This document shows positions 27,513 through 51,914 of a DNA stretch of 64,000 nucleotides, piece after piece (the stretch's first letter is position 1; every line of letters begins with the position of its first letter). The notes below the pieces were generated by a model that was given only the letters and a program-made list of their open reading frames with translations, was not told the origin of the DNA and did no database searches. The stretch comes from Apostichopus japonicus (Eukaryota; Echinodermata; Holothuroidea; Aspidochirotida; Stichopodidae), in contig NC_092575.1 in NCBI RefSeq assembly GCF_037975245.1, forward strand, positions 3,466,001-3,530,000. Reading direction: 5' to 3'. A program made the translations under genes and the position numbers.

Positions 27513-28983
27513 AAACTTGTTTTGTGTTCCGATTACTTTTTGCTTTGTCTTAAATCGCTCTTTCACATGAAACGCAGACTATGCATGTGCTTTGTTTTAC
27601 TTGTGTGTGTGTGTGTGTTTATGTTCGTACGTGCTTGTGTGTCTCTGTATTTGTACGTGTGTATGGGTGTGGGTGTGGGGGGGGGGTAAGCGTGAGTTTT
27701 GTATTCACTGAAGGTTTGTTTTTTCTGGATATGTATACATATATTTCGGTCTAAGAGGAGAAGAAGAAATACTCAATTCAGAATCATTTTTTTTTGGCAT
27801 TATGTTAATAATTCCTTAATTGTATCATTCAGATGACATACCTACATAAATACATACATAAATATAATCGATGTACAGTATACATGTTTAATAATCGTGA
27901 ATAAATGAGATGGAAAGAAAAAACTCCTAATTCAGAAATGCCTAATCAACATGCATAAGGAAACAAAAGAAAACACTGACCTGTTTAATATTCCCTGCTT
28001 TCAAAACATCGACATAATATCATGTTATTGTATCGAACGATATGATCCTATACGTTATCATGTCAGATTAAAAATTGTCTTCCAAAAGAGCACAAAAAAT
28101 AAAAAAAAGGTCACAATATGTAAACACTCTTGTCTCCTTTGGTGTAACGATAGGTAAAACTGCCACAGTGCACCGTATGACACAATTCCTTAGTTTCGTA
28201 GTGATCTGATTCCAGATTCCTACTCTCGTCAAAATTCAAGATTTTTGTTCCATTTGGTAACCCTTCTTTTTTTCAGCAAAACTTTCCAATCCATAAAACC
28301 ATTTGTACTAATTTTTAAACGTGTTTTGACCAAGTTTCCACGACCGCGATTCCACCAAACTTTGTCAAAAAAACTTCATATATCTATTGAATTGCAATCA
28401 AACTTGATTGGAACTTGCAACAAGAGCTCGCTGAAATTGAGACCAGTTAAAATGACTTAAGAAGTCAACTTATTTATAAAGTGATAAGTCCAATAGCCTA
28501 TGCGTAATTAGTACACGGATTGGTCGGAGTAACACACAGATACACACACCCACGCACATACACATGCACATAGGTTACTAAAAGTAGTGAGTTTAAGTAC
28601 AGAATGATATAGGAACTAGAACTGTACAATGCTTCAGTCTTTATGTCCTTCGTTCGATTTTTTTTTCTATTCGCTTGAATGACTTTAACGTCAAGCTGAA
28701 TTAACTGTTTTGAAGCATCACACAATAGGGACACCAGAACGAGTCAGCCTTTCATTTTTGATTTACCAATGTATAAGGTTCAAAAAAAATTATAAGTGGT
28801 GGCGAATATTCAACAGAGCATAAAACTAAACTTCACACCATGTTGTTCAAGTAACTACGAAAAAAACATATTTGTTTAGTACAAAAAAAAACCATGCGGC
28901 AACCTACATAATGGGTAATGTACATACACAGTTTTTTTCTCATTATTTTTCATTGTGCTCCTTGTGTAATGTGTGCCTGTATA
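27513..28983. other. Intergenic, no gene seen
   Basis: GT-rich stretch at 27600-27690; otherwise no supported feature. Confidence 0.4.
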
Positions 28984-29563
28984 AAAGGATTGGTTCAGTT
29001 GTCATACATGTTTATGTTATATGAAAGAGGACAATAAAAGAAACACAATGGTGAAAAAAAACTGTTCAAATATCTTTTTTCGGTTAAAGAGATATTCAAG
29101 TGTAATGTTTTATCAGATTGTGTAGAAACTGCTGAAATCTGACTAGCTGTGATGTCACATCCTCACATTCCTGAAAAGTCTTTGTTTTTTTCTCTAAATA
29201 TTCTGTGAGATTTCATGACTTTCAACCAAAACATATGTCAGGAGATTTCATATTTGTCAAAGGAAGTATTTGAGATTGAACATCTGAAGAATTTTTGATT
29301 ATATTATTTTCAATTGTGTTAAAAAATGTAAATAATTTTTAAAGAAATATATTCACAAATGTTAAGGAAGTGAGGAGGTGACATCACACCCTCACAGTAA
29401 GTCTTTCTACACCAGTCGTTTTCAAAGAAATTTAGATATCTTCAAAGTGTCATATCTCCTTAACAGAGCATGCGCTATCATGGTAGTTTCTTCACTGTTC
29501 GTTTTGTCTTTTTGTGCTCTTTCATACAAAATAGACATGTCAAACACCTGAACCAATCCTTTA
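28984..29563. mobile_element. MITE with long terminal inverted repeats
   Basis: The left arm (about 28984-29060) starts aaaaggattggttcag. The right arm (about 29482-29563) ends ctgaaccaatccttt and is an imperfect inverted copy over about 75 bp (gaaagag, aca-rich blocks in the same order). A second inverted pair lies inside: gatgtcacatcctcacat near 29152 and gaggtgacatcacaccctca near 29374. Non-coding; target duplication unclear. Confidence 0.75.
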
Positions 29564-29721
29564 AACAATGGTTTTTTTTAATTAACACCGCTTATAGTTC
29601 CTTGTCTTAATTTTTCACAGCAATGATATATATGGAATGTTATTGTTTGTACCCGGCCTGTGTAAAAACCACACTTATGACACTATCAAATCTTTAGTTT
29701 TTCACCACTCTATCCCCTCCC

Positions 29722-30180
29722 CAGGCACGTAGCCAGAGCCTTGTGCCCCACTCCCTCCCAGAAAAATGATCATTTTTCTTTTCAAAATTCCTAGCTCAAT
29801 ATAAAAAAAAAGGCAGGGTTGTATGAATGGATGAAACTCCTATAAACAACCACAACTACAACCCAGTTTTATGACCTAGGCCTACAATAACATAATTGTT
29901 TCATTTACAAAAAAAATTGAAAAAAAAATCCCTTCTGGCACCAACCATTTGACAGTCTGTGCTAAATCTGTAAAAATATGAAATATGGACCAATAAAAGA
30001 GAAAAATGAAATACAAATGTAGGGGAAAAAAGAGGGAAAACACGGTATCATTTGGCATCTATGCCGCCTGAAGTATGGACAAATTTCTCAAAGGGGAGGG
30101 GGGACACCCCTTCCCCTTATACCCCTCTCCCAGGACGGCGAACCTCCCCCCTTAATCGATGCCTCTGCCCTACGGGCCTG
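29722..30180. mobile_element. hAT-like MITE, 459 bp
   Basis: Ends caggcacgtag and ctacgggcctg are inverted repeats with one mismatch. Flanks cccctccc and tccctccc match at 7 of 8. The interior is A-rich, with no transposase. Confidence 0.7.
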
Positions 30181-30942
30181 TCCCTCCCTCAGATATACCA
30201 GGCTCTCAAAAGTCTCCAACCACAAAACATATGGCGAGAATTTTTATACCATTTTACTATTATAACCTCTGAATGTTTTTAGTCACCGGGAAATTTTAAT
30301 ATAGCCTATAATTTAACAATGTCAATTTGAAAATCAACAAACTGGTTTTTGTTGTTTTTTTTTTTGGCCAAGTTTTCGCAAACTTAGCATGTGACAATAA
30401 TTTGAGGCTTAAACATGGTAACTCGTTCGCTTCTTGTATATTTTCCTTTATGTATTGTTACTGCATGTAGGATCATTTCTGTATCAGAAGTAGGATATCT
30501 TCATTTGCATGCATATAAACCCGAAAAGTTTGATGACTTGCTACATGTTTACAAGAGAGAAAACGGGAACCCTGGATAACTAAAATCTATATAACCTTCT
30601 TGTTTGTTTTTTGTTTTTCCATTTTGAAGGCAATCAAGACAAATGCACCTACTATAAGTTTAAAGAGTAAATAGGTCTTTTTTCTTCTTTCTTTATCCAA
30701 AGGCGACATTGCCCGAGGTGTGCGCTCGCGTTATTATATACAAGCTATACAAAGAAGTGTAAGCACGGACTTAGTAGCTCAAATTGAAATATGCTTTAAA
30801 AATATACCAAAACGAAACCAACCATCTTTGTTTTCTATGGGACGCTTGGATAAACTCCTAGCTGGGACCTCTCCGAAATCAGGAGTCAATTATCCTAGTC
30901 TGAGTATTACAACACGCGTATTTATTATCATTAGTTTGAACA
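30181..30942. other. Intergenic, no gene seen
   Basis: No supported feature. Confidence 0.4.
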
Positions 30943-30976
<34 letters not shown>

Positions 30977-31340
30977 GAAAATCGTAATGAGTTGGAAAAT
31001 CAAGAACAGTGAAAAAACTTTCAGCCTCCACCGGGATTCGAACCCGGGCCTCCCGCTCTGTACGCGGACACCCTAACCACTAGGCTATGGACGCTGATTG
31101 TATGTCCAGAGGTTCGAAACCGGTAAGGAAGATCGTAATTCCACTGTAGGCGTTTGTCACCTGTATCGAACAATACTAGTTCTGTTTTTGGTGACATATT
31201 TTGCCTTACTCTAGAGATCAAACATGATCCTAACCAACTCGAAAATCATTTGTGATTCCTAAAGCCGGATCTCGAAAGAGATACTTTGAACAGACTTTAT
31301 GTTAATGCAATGGAGGTAAACCACAAAGGCAAATGAATAT
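30943..31340 (-). mobile_element. Composite tRNA-like repeat (family A), copy 3
   Basis: Reverse orientation. (TA)n tail at 30943-30973, then the 3' block, a tRNA-like part with intact B box (complement of ccgggattcgaacccgg at 31030-31046), the 5' body, and the extra 5' block (complement of catttgcctttg) also seen in copy 2. Confidence 0.85.
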
Positions 31341-31347
31341 ATATAAA

Positions 31348-31349
<2 letters not shown>

Positions 31350-31382
<33 letters not shown>

Positions 31383-31690
31383 ATCGTAATGAGTTGGAAA
31401 ATCCAGAACAGTGAAAAAACTTCCAGCCTCCACCGAGATTCGAACCCGGGCCCCCCGCTTTGTACGCGGACACCCTAACCAACTAGGCCATGGACGCTGA
31501 TAGTATGTCCAGAGGTTCTAAACCGGTAAGGAAGATCGTAATTCCACTGTAGGCGTTTGTCACCTGTATCGAACAATACCAGTTCTGTTTTCGGTGACAT
31601 ATTTGGCCTTATTCTAGAGATCAAACATGATGCTAACCAACTCGAAAATCATTTTTTGATTCCTAAAGCCGGATCTCGGAAGAGATACTT
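31350..31690 (-). mobile_element. Composite tRNA-like repeat (family A), copy 4
   Basis: Same orientation as copy 3, only about 10 bp beyond it. (TA)n tail, 3' block, tRNA-like part and body. It stops at the gagatact block, so it lacks the far 5' segment. Confidence 0.8.
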
Positions 31691-34600
31691 ACACAAAGGT
31701 TAAATTGTCAAGAACAAACGACATAAAAACACTAACAATTTACTTGTTTTCTGAATTTGATATTGTAAAGATATACGTTGGTTATCAACTATAAATTTAT
31801 AACGTCTATTTACATGAAAATGTTGAACACCGTCATATGCAAAGTGAACAAACGCCCCCTCTTAATAATGTTTACACGGACAATAGTCTTTACCAAAATA
31901 ACGGCCATTTTGGATCACTATATTTAAACAGGTTTTTCTTGATCGATTTTGTACAATTAAACTTGAGGCCTTATCATCACAAGTTGACATACTTTTAAGG
32001 GAATATTTTTTAAAGAAAATACATTTCCATGGATTAAGGGACGCATTTCATTCGCGAAAATATCCTCCATGCATGAACAAGTCTTATAACAATTCATATG
32101 GATATTTGTGAGCGCGGGTGTGCATAATGGCGATCTTAAGCGTCTCAGTAGAGGGCGCTATCAGTATATATACACATCTGGATCATAACAGTGCCTTTGG
32201 TACGGCTCTGGGAAGTTTTCAGATCTCAATCTATTTGCTAGTTGTGTATCTTTATAAAGTATAATATCTTTAAAAAGTTCTTGTCTTCTTAACTCAGTTT
32301 AGCGGACGTCATTGAAAATACATGAAAGATGCTTTCTGATTGGTTGACGACCAGATGTGTGTGAATGTTGTGTTACTTGAGTGGCCTATGTATTTGTGGT
32401 TAAAACCGTATATTAGTTCGAACATGTCAGACTATGCTCGAATCAAAGAATCGGGAAATACTCTATCCATCAGTCTCCGTCAGAGATTTCTCAAAGGAAT
32501 GCTCAGTAATGACTGCAGCTTGCCAAGTGTCGCGGAACTACAAAGGACCCGATGTGACAGCGCCCTCTGTTTGTTGAGCTGGAGATCTCCATTTGGCTTA
32601 TTTGACACAATCAAACGATTCATATCCATGGTTCCCAAACTGTATTTGAAATCTTTCTCGAAGCCTCGCCTTATGACGTCACGCGTAGCATGATGTTTCT
32701 GTCCGAAACGAAGCCTAAACAAGCGATACGCGACAAGCTTGCCTGCGTACCTCGGCACTGTTTCTTTTTAAGATATCACGCACCCAAAACAAGTCCTTCG
32801 TATTTTCGACAGGGTGAATTTGCATGTCTCCCAAAGTAGGCCTTGCAGATTTTGTCGTGACTTAAACCATGATAGTGCAGATTATTGCAAGGTCGGATCA
32901 GCGTATATAGAAAACCATGCGACCGACGCAATGCATAAGGGTAACCATACGCCAGCTCATGTATTATGCTAACAGTGCTAAACCTTGTTATATGTATTAC
33001 CCCCTCCTCCCTCCATGTTATAGTTTATTATTTTGTAACGGAAAAACCGTATAGCAGATCCTGTAGACTTTCACTCCTGGTCGAAACAATTCCCCCTTTC
33101 TTTAAACCAGAGATACTATAAGGAAAAAAGTATTTTGTAAATGTACCTAGGTAAGTGCGCACGTATGTGTGTACGTATGTGTATATTAATGCGTGTATGT
33201 ATATGAACTTGTACTTACTAAAATGAAACAAGGAAGGAAGTACATGAGATATGTTTCTCAATTATGGCTTCCCTTAACAGATTATTTTAGTGCAAAATAA
33301 GCTATAATCTTTCAAAAAGTATTTCCCGTGGGTCAAGATTTAGATGACCTCTCATAAATCTTCGATGAGTGTGCAATTATAAGAAACAATAAATGCACAG
33401 ACTCACATAGGCCAAATAACTTGGGTGTGACAAGCTTATTACATCTTACCACCGGAGTGACCATCGGAGTGACCGTTATAATTGTGACGTCACTGCAGCC
33501 TTTTTTGTGTGTGGCGGATATTGATTTAGCAGCATACCCGTGTACCCTTCCCTTCCATCACCTGAATCAACAAAACCTGATTCTAGTTACTCTGTGATGA
33601 ATGACTATAGCTGGGTATTTAATCCATGACCCACTCCCACCCCCCCCCCCCCCTCCAATAGGAGTTTAACTATATCAACATTGAATAGCAGATTTTATTA
33701 TGACAGATATAAACAGATGCGAATCGCACGCTGATTATATAGGCAATAACACACTATATACTATAACATACCATTACTGTCTATACCCGACCAACAACTT
33801 ATACATATAAATATATAGATATTAATAGCCTATACATTCTTAGTCGGTGCCGTTAAAAGCGTTAGTATAGTAACGAGGAAGTCTAACCAAATATTGCATT
33901 CCGTTTCAACAGCTCAATTATAATTTGGGATCAATCTTGAAATCTGAATATCAGCGTGGCTTCCATATTTGTTTTTTTTACCACAGTCAACGTCAAAATT
34001 CACTGTGTATACGCATATAGGATGACAGAGGGATAGCTATATAGTGTTATAAACAGGAAGGATGGTTTCTTTTTTTGGTTTTGATTTCAGGTTACCGTTT
34101 GGCCTTCCTGCTGTCGTCATTCGCCAAGTGATGTGAAGTGATGTGGATAGCTCGTTCAACTTAGTTAATAGCTCTGAGGTGATCAAAGTCATCTTAAATA
34201 GTTGCCGCGAGATACACGAATGTGATATAATGTGTCTTTGGGTATAGTGTTGTGTATATTACAGCTTCCAAGCTACCACATTCGGATGTTTGAATGGTAA
34301 AGTGTGCATGGATACCAATATCGATACTGGGCAGCCTTCGGGGAAACTGTTATCGTCGTAGTCACTTTACCAGATAACCAAACGGGGAAAGGGACTTATT
34401 TGTTTTGTTTTTGGAGTTACATAGTTTCTCGATTTTCGACGGATTTCATATTTAATATATAACCAAAAACTGCAGACGTTTTAGAGTCTGCAGTAATAAT
34501 CGGTGCTTGGCGGAATGAAACTGTAAGTTCAAATCACCAAATGAAACTTTCGATTGGACAGACTACAGTATTGTGTGCAGAAGGTGTGCAGTTTATTTTA

Positions 34601-35041
34601 CACACTGGTACAGGGATTATATCGGCAGAAGTGGTTTCGTTCGTCTTTCGCTTAACTTGCTATGCTCTTTATTTTTTCGAACGGTTGCAAATATGAGCTA
34701 TACTCAAAGCTCTTTATTTTCTCACCAAGTTGTTTGTGATTTATAATTCATCCCTTTCGTGTGTTAAACTACGTACGTATCCAAATCTGTATACTAGATA
34801 GTTTGAGGCAAATTACAATATCTCAATATATAATATTACAAAAACAAAATAACAAAAACTGATATGATCGTTCTGACGTCATCTTTGTGTCACATTTTGA
34901 CTGTACTACAGATTTTCTTATTTAAATCAAACCCAACTTCAAATCGTTTTCTTGAAGGTTTTTGATTTCTACCGGTGACAACAACCAACAAATAATCATA
35001 AAAATAATAATAATAAAAAATCATTTCCAAAAAAAAAAAAA
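31691..35041. other. Intergenic and promoter side of CNG gene 1
   Basis: No supported coding exon. A TATATATA box-like run lies at 32165, and C-runs near 33640. The last kilobase before 35042 presumably holds the promoter and 5' UTR of CNG gene 1; a poly-A run directly precedes its ATG. Frames at 32340-32758 overlap on both strands without motifs. Confidence 0.4.
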
Positions 35042-47169
<12,128 letters not shown>

Positions 47170-48097
47170 CCCACTTAAGGGCGCCGTCACCGGGTTGTGG
47201 TGCCCCCCCCACCCCTCCACCGTCTATCTCAATCCCGTAGGGTCCCTGCATCTGCTTCACTCAAAGGAAGAAAAGGCTTCAAAATTATAACGATATATCA
47301 ATTACTTCTTGTTCCTTTATTGAGGCATATTGTTTCAATTTCAGGAAGCTGTCTTAGATATTAAGAAATGAAAGTTCCCAGCGGGGTAACTCTCTAAGTG
47401 GAAAAAGCAATTGTCCTTGTTGCGAAAATCTGCCAAGTAGGGCGTATCTCTCGACATTTACCTCTAACATTTATAGCAATTGAAAATTGATTTAGTTATA
47501 AACATTTTGTGGCACAGACGGTACTTTTCCATGAAAGCTTTGACAAACTTATAAAGCGCATTTTCAAAAATCAAATAGTTTCAACTTTTTATTTCCTTAT
47601 ATAGGTCAATGCGACATATGATTTTTTTTTTGTAAATTTTAATCCACTTTCTTGATGTATTAAATATTTAAATGTTTCTTCATTTCTCTCCACTATGCAA
47701 CTGGTTGAAGGACCAAAGTTTAAAAAAAAAAATATGACTTTCACCTTGTGCGATTATTTTAGACATCTTTATTCTTCTCTAATAAAGTTTCATAATACTT
47801 TTGTATATATTCTTTTTGGAAGGAGAAGTAACATTAATTGGTGAGTCATGCATGTTGTAAGGTATACCATATATACTGTTACAGAAATGTACAACGTATG
47901 TCAGAATAAATACAAATGAATAGTTGCTTGATCCTTGGAACATACTTGCTTTATAGAAACACGGGTATTGCGCAGAAGTATTATTAACTCACTCCATGTA
48001 TGTACTGTAGAATGGATAACCATTATCTTCTTCAATAATAATGTGTGCGTGCAATTATATGATACACAGAGAGGTAAATGCATATGCATTTTCTATG
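47170..48097. other. 3' UTR and intergenic sequence after CNG gene 1
   Basis: No further coding exon seen. Probably 3' UTR up to about 47.8 kb. Confidence 0.45.
47781..47786 (+). terminator. Possible polyadenylation signal of CNG gene 1
   Basis: AATAAA about 610 bp after the stop codon; the nearest canonical hexamer noticed. Not proven. Confidence 0.35.
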
Positions 48098-48248
<151 letters not shown>

Positions 48249-48257
48249 AATGCGACC

Positions 48258-48390
48258 AAGATATCGAAATGCCATTTTCTGATATCACAAATTGAATTGG
48301 AGATATCTGAAATATTTAGAGATATCTGAAATTTAATTCGAGATATCTGAAATGAATTGCAGATATCTCGAATTAAATTGAAGATATCTG
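48258..48390. repeat. GATATC-spaced minisatellite, short array
   Basis: Six or so gatatctgaaat / gatatctcgaatt units, 18-22 bp apart. Related to the large array at 58565-59450. Confidence 0.75.
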
Positions 48391-50475
48391 TAATTATTGA
48401 ATATATGTTAATAAGTGTTATTATTTTAAAATGTTCCATACGCAGGGCGCTCTCTTTGAGAAGTCTTTGTCTGTTCCTGAATACCGCCCTCTCCCTCGAG
48501 CAAACATCGATAGTTGTGGTATGATACCTTCATTGCTAGAAACCATATATAGCCAGAGGAACCATGACGTGACCCACAAATAATAATCATAACAGTTGTA
48601 TACATATCACTAACGGTGTACGTGGAAGCCATGCAGCCTACAGAAACTTGTGCACAATACCGGTTATGTGTAACTATCATGCTGAGCTTCACACATAACC
48701 GTGTTTAACTTTGTGTAATAATTGGCCAAACCAGACGATACCTCATCTTTAAGTTAAGAGAGAGAAATTTTTGATTGCTTGTAAACGTACATATGTACAC
48801 TTATGAAGTCGCAACATGTCACGTGTTCGAAAACGACTGTTGATGTGCAGTTTCTAGTATATTCTCTTATGTCAAAAGAATGTTCAAACTTGACTGCCTA
48901 ATAAATACATACGACTTCACATGACATTGTGTATGGAGTTTTGTCTATCGTATTGTGGGTGAGAATAACAAAGATATGTTTTCACTGTGAAATGCGCCCT
49001 CTACTTCCGGTTTTTTAATACCATAACGAGAACGAGTTATTGATGAACGAGATAATATTATTATGCTATCCGGTAATATGAAATGTCACATGATAGGAGC
49101 GGGAAGTAAAGGAGAGCAGGACCCTGTGAGGGGGAAGGGGGGTGGGGTAAGGTGGAACTCGTTTTTACCCTCATTTATATATACATTTAAAAAGAACTTT
49201 CTCCTCCCTCGTTTCATGACACGATTTGGATATAACCATTTATCATGTATATAGGCTATATGATATATGAATATATAGATGATATTTTACCGCCTTAATG
49301 TATGCTTACACTTAATGTATTAATTTCTGAAGACATTTAGCTTTTATTCACAGATGCCGCAAACGAGAGGAATGAATAAATTGTCATACACCATAATCAT
49401 TTTATATATAGTATATAATTATATGTTGACCGGTATACCAGAATAGTTGAATATAACTTACGTCATACATCAGATGAACACTGACGAATAAACATATACA
49501 TTTGCAAGATATATATATCTTATAGACAAGGGCAGTTCATGTCGCGTATGTGCCAGGGTGGGACAGGGGTCGAGAGCAGTATATCAGTGATGGTGACGAT
49601 GAGGTGGGCTTTGTCGAAATTTCTCGGTGTATATCATAAACTAATTTATGGTTTTTATGGTTACTATTTTATAGCTAATGCCAAAACCACAGGAACTTAA
49701 CATGTTAACTTCTCACAAACACTGAGATCTGTTAGTTAAATCAGGGAGCTGCTGTAATATTCTTGGAAAAAACGTGAGCTATTTATTTTTTTATTTCTGT
49801 ACGTTAAAGTGATCTTACTTTGGAAGAGAATTTGATGCATGTAGGGAAATGTTATGAATATTCAACAGCGGTGGGTTTCTTGGAAGAGGGGCCCCTGGAG
49901 ACAGAAATCGGTAGATACACAAAAACACTAGCGGAACATAGCTGTTTATATAAAAACATCTGTTAAATTTAAAGCCCACATCACACTATTCCACTGATCA
50001 CGAACCCGACGCAACTCGATTGTCGTTATGTAGAATATCATGGCTATAGTCGGACCATGGAGTAAGAAGAGATGGTCGGACGGCGGTGTGCTTGAGGTTT
50101 AATACTACTACGACTTAGCGTGGTTTGGCCAGTTTTAATTTTCTTCGGCTTCAGTCGGGAAACCTGAGCATGTAGCGTTTTCCCGAGTGACAGTCGTGCA
50201 GGTTGCGAAGGTGGGGTGGTGGGGTTGGGGTGGGAGGGGGCGGGTCACTCGTAGATATAATAGTCTTCACGATTACAGCGTTTCTAAGTTAGGGACGATC
50301 GTGTTGAGTCGGGTCGGCTTCAAACGTATAGTGTGTGTGTATATGGAATGCACGCAGGCGATACGTACCACAGCTTTTGTTTTGCATTTTGTTACTAGTT
50401 TCGAACGATGTTATCTTTACGTCTTAGTTTTGGGCGACACTGCAGAAGAGGGTCCCCGGGTTCCCATGGATCTTT
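48391..50475. other. Intergenic, no gene seen
   Basis: A hairpin pair ccggttatgtgtaa / cacacataaccg near 48660-48700 and G-rich runs near 49130 and 50210. No gene supported. Confidence 0.4.
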
Positions 50476-50952
50476 CCCGGCATCCGACTCTGCTGATGGT
50501 GAAGGCCACATCACGATGTTTTGTAATCTGTTGATTGATGATTGGTTGAATACTATTCCCGGCATCCGACTCTGCTGATGGTGAAGGCCACATCACGATG
50601 TTTTGTAATCTGTTACAATTAGATAACTGTTGATTGATGATTGGTTGAATACTATTCCCGGCATCTGACTCTGCTGGTGGTGAAGGCCACATCACGATGT
50701 TTTGTAATCTGTTACAATTAGATAACTGTTGATTGATGATTGGTTGAATACTATTCCCGGCATCTGACTCTGCTGATGGTGAAGGCCACATCACGATGTT
50801 TTGTAATCTGTTACAATTAGATAACTGTTGATTGATGATTGGTTGAATACTATTCCCGGCATCTGACTCTGCTGATGGTGAAGGCCACATCACGATGTTT
50901 TGTATTCTGTTACAATTAGATAACTGTTGATTGATGATTGGTTGAATACTAT
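50476..50952. repeat. Tandem array, five copies of 99 bp
   Basis: Units start at about 50476 (82 bp, 17-bp deletion), 50558, 50657, 50756 and 50855, each opening cccggcatc(c/t)gactctgctg. Nearly identical. Because 99 is a multiple of three, the minus strand has an open 33-residue repeat (WPSPSAESDAGNSIQPIINQ ...) over 158 codons, with no start context or splice sites to support a gene. Confidence 0.93.
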
Positions 50953-51099
50953 ATACAAATCATTCCTTACGCAACGTTGAACTGTGATACGACCGTGTTC
51001 TGCATGACAGAAATTTGAAATCTTAAGTGAATGGCCTCATCATAACAATTGTATTGAAACTGGGATCATTCGTTTTCTTTGGAAAGTAACATATAATAT

Positions 51100-51393
51100 A
51101 ATATTTGCCTTTTATATAGCGTTTTATACCAGCGCTAGGTCTCAAAGCGCTTTACAGACGTTATATTACCCCTGATCAATGATAACATGTCCAAGAGACA
51201 ATCCCTCCAGTCGGCTGCAGTTATATACTGCGCTCAATGACAAGTTACCTCACAGGTACCCATCTAACCCCTGGGTGGAGAGAGGCGAGTGGTATAAAGC
51301 ATCTTGCCCAAGGACACAACGTAATGGACTATAGGCAGGAATCGAACCACCAATTCTTGGATCACGAGTCCGACGCCTTAGACAATTGGCCAC
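51100..51393 (-). mobile_element. tRNA-derived SINE (family D)
   Basis: On the minus strand, the tRNA-like head ends with B box ggttcgattcc. It is followed by gttgtgtccttgggcaagat and cacccaggggttagatgggt, the central segment shared with family C, then a tail with gtaaagcgctttgagaccta and taaaacgctatataaaaggc. Confidence 0.8.
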
Positions 51394-51914
51394 TTTATAT
51401 CAAATTTGCCGGTTTTTTATTAGGTCACCTTGGCTTTTTAAGTACAATAACATCAATGCAATCATTAAATTGCAAAGTAAATTTCATTTTAAGAATTTAT
51501 AATCGACGACCAGATTATTATCAAATATGGAGTAACCAAGGTGACATGTTGACCAGCAGTATCCCCACCCCTCTCCCCCAACCCCTCCAAAAAAAAATCA
51601 GACTTTCTTCCAAAAGGCTTAACACACGAAAAGAAAACGGAAGCTTTTACTACACAAAATTTATAAATGATATGGCACTATACTATTTTTAATCTAAACC
51701 CTCTTACTATAAAAAAAAAAAAACAACTTCCGAACGGGATACCCCTTCCCCTAGAATCCTCACTAGGACGGACATCATGCACTGACATTGGTGTAACGTC
51801 CCTCCCTCCCTCCCATCCCAGCTCCCCTCTCAAATTAAATAAAACCCCTTAGTCTACACGTATCTGTGAATGATCAACTTGTGTATATCGTACAACATTA
51901 GGTCGGCATGATGT
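51394..51914. other. Intergenic, no gene seen
   Basis: Short A- and C-runs only. Confidence 0.4.

Noticed and set aside
32165-32172. TATA box of an upstream gene
   Set aside because: TATATATA is common in this AT-rich DNA and no exon follows that I can support.
50417-50893. 158-codon minus-strand repeat protein
   Set aside because: Frame exists because the unit is 99 bp; no start context, splice site or known domain. Kept only as a low-interest finding.
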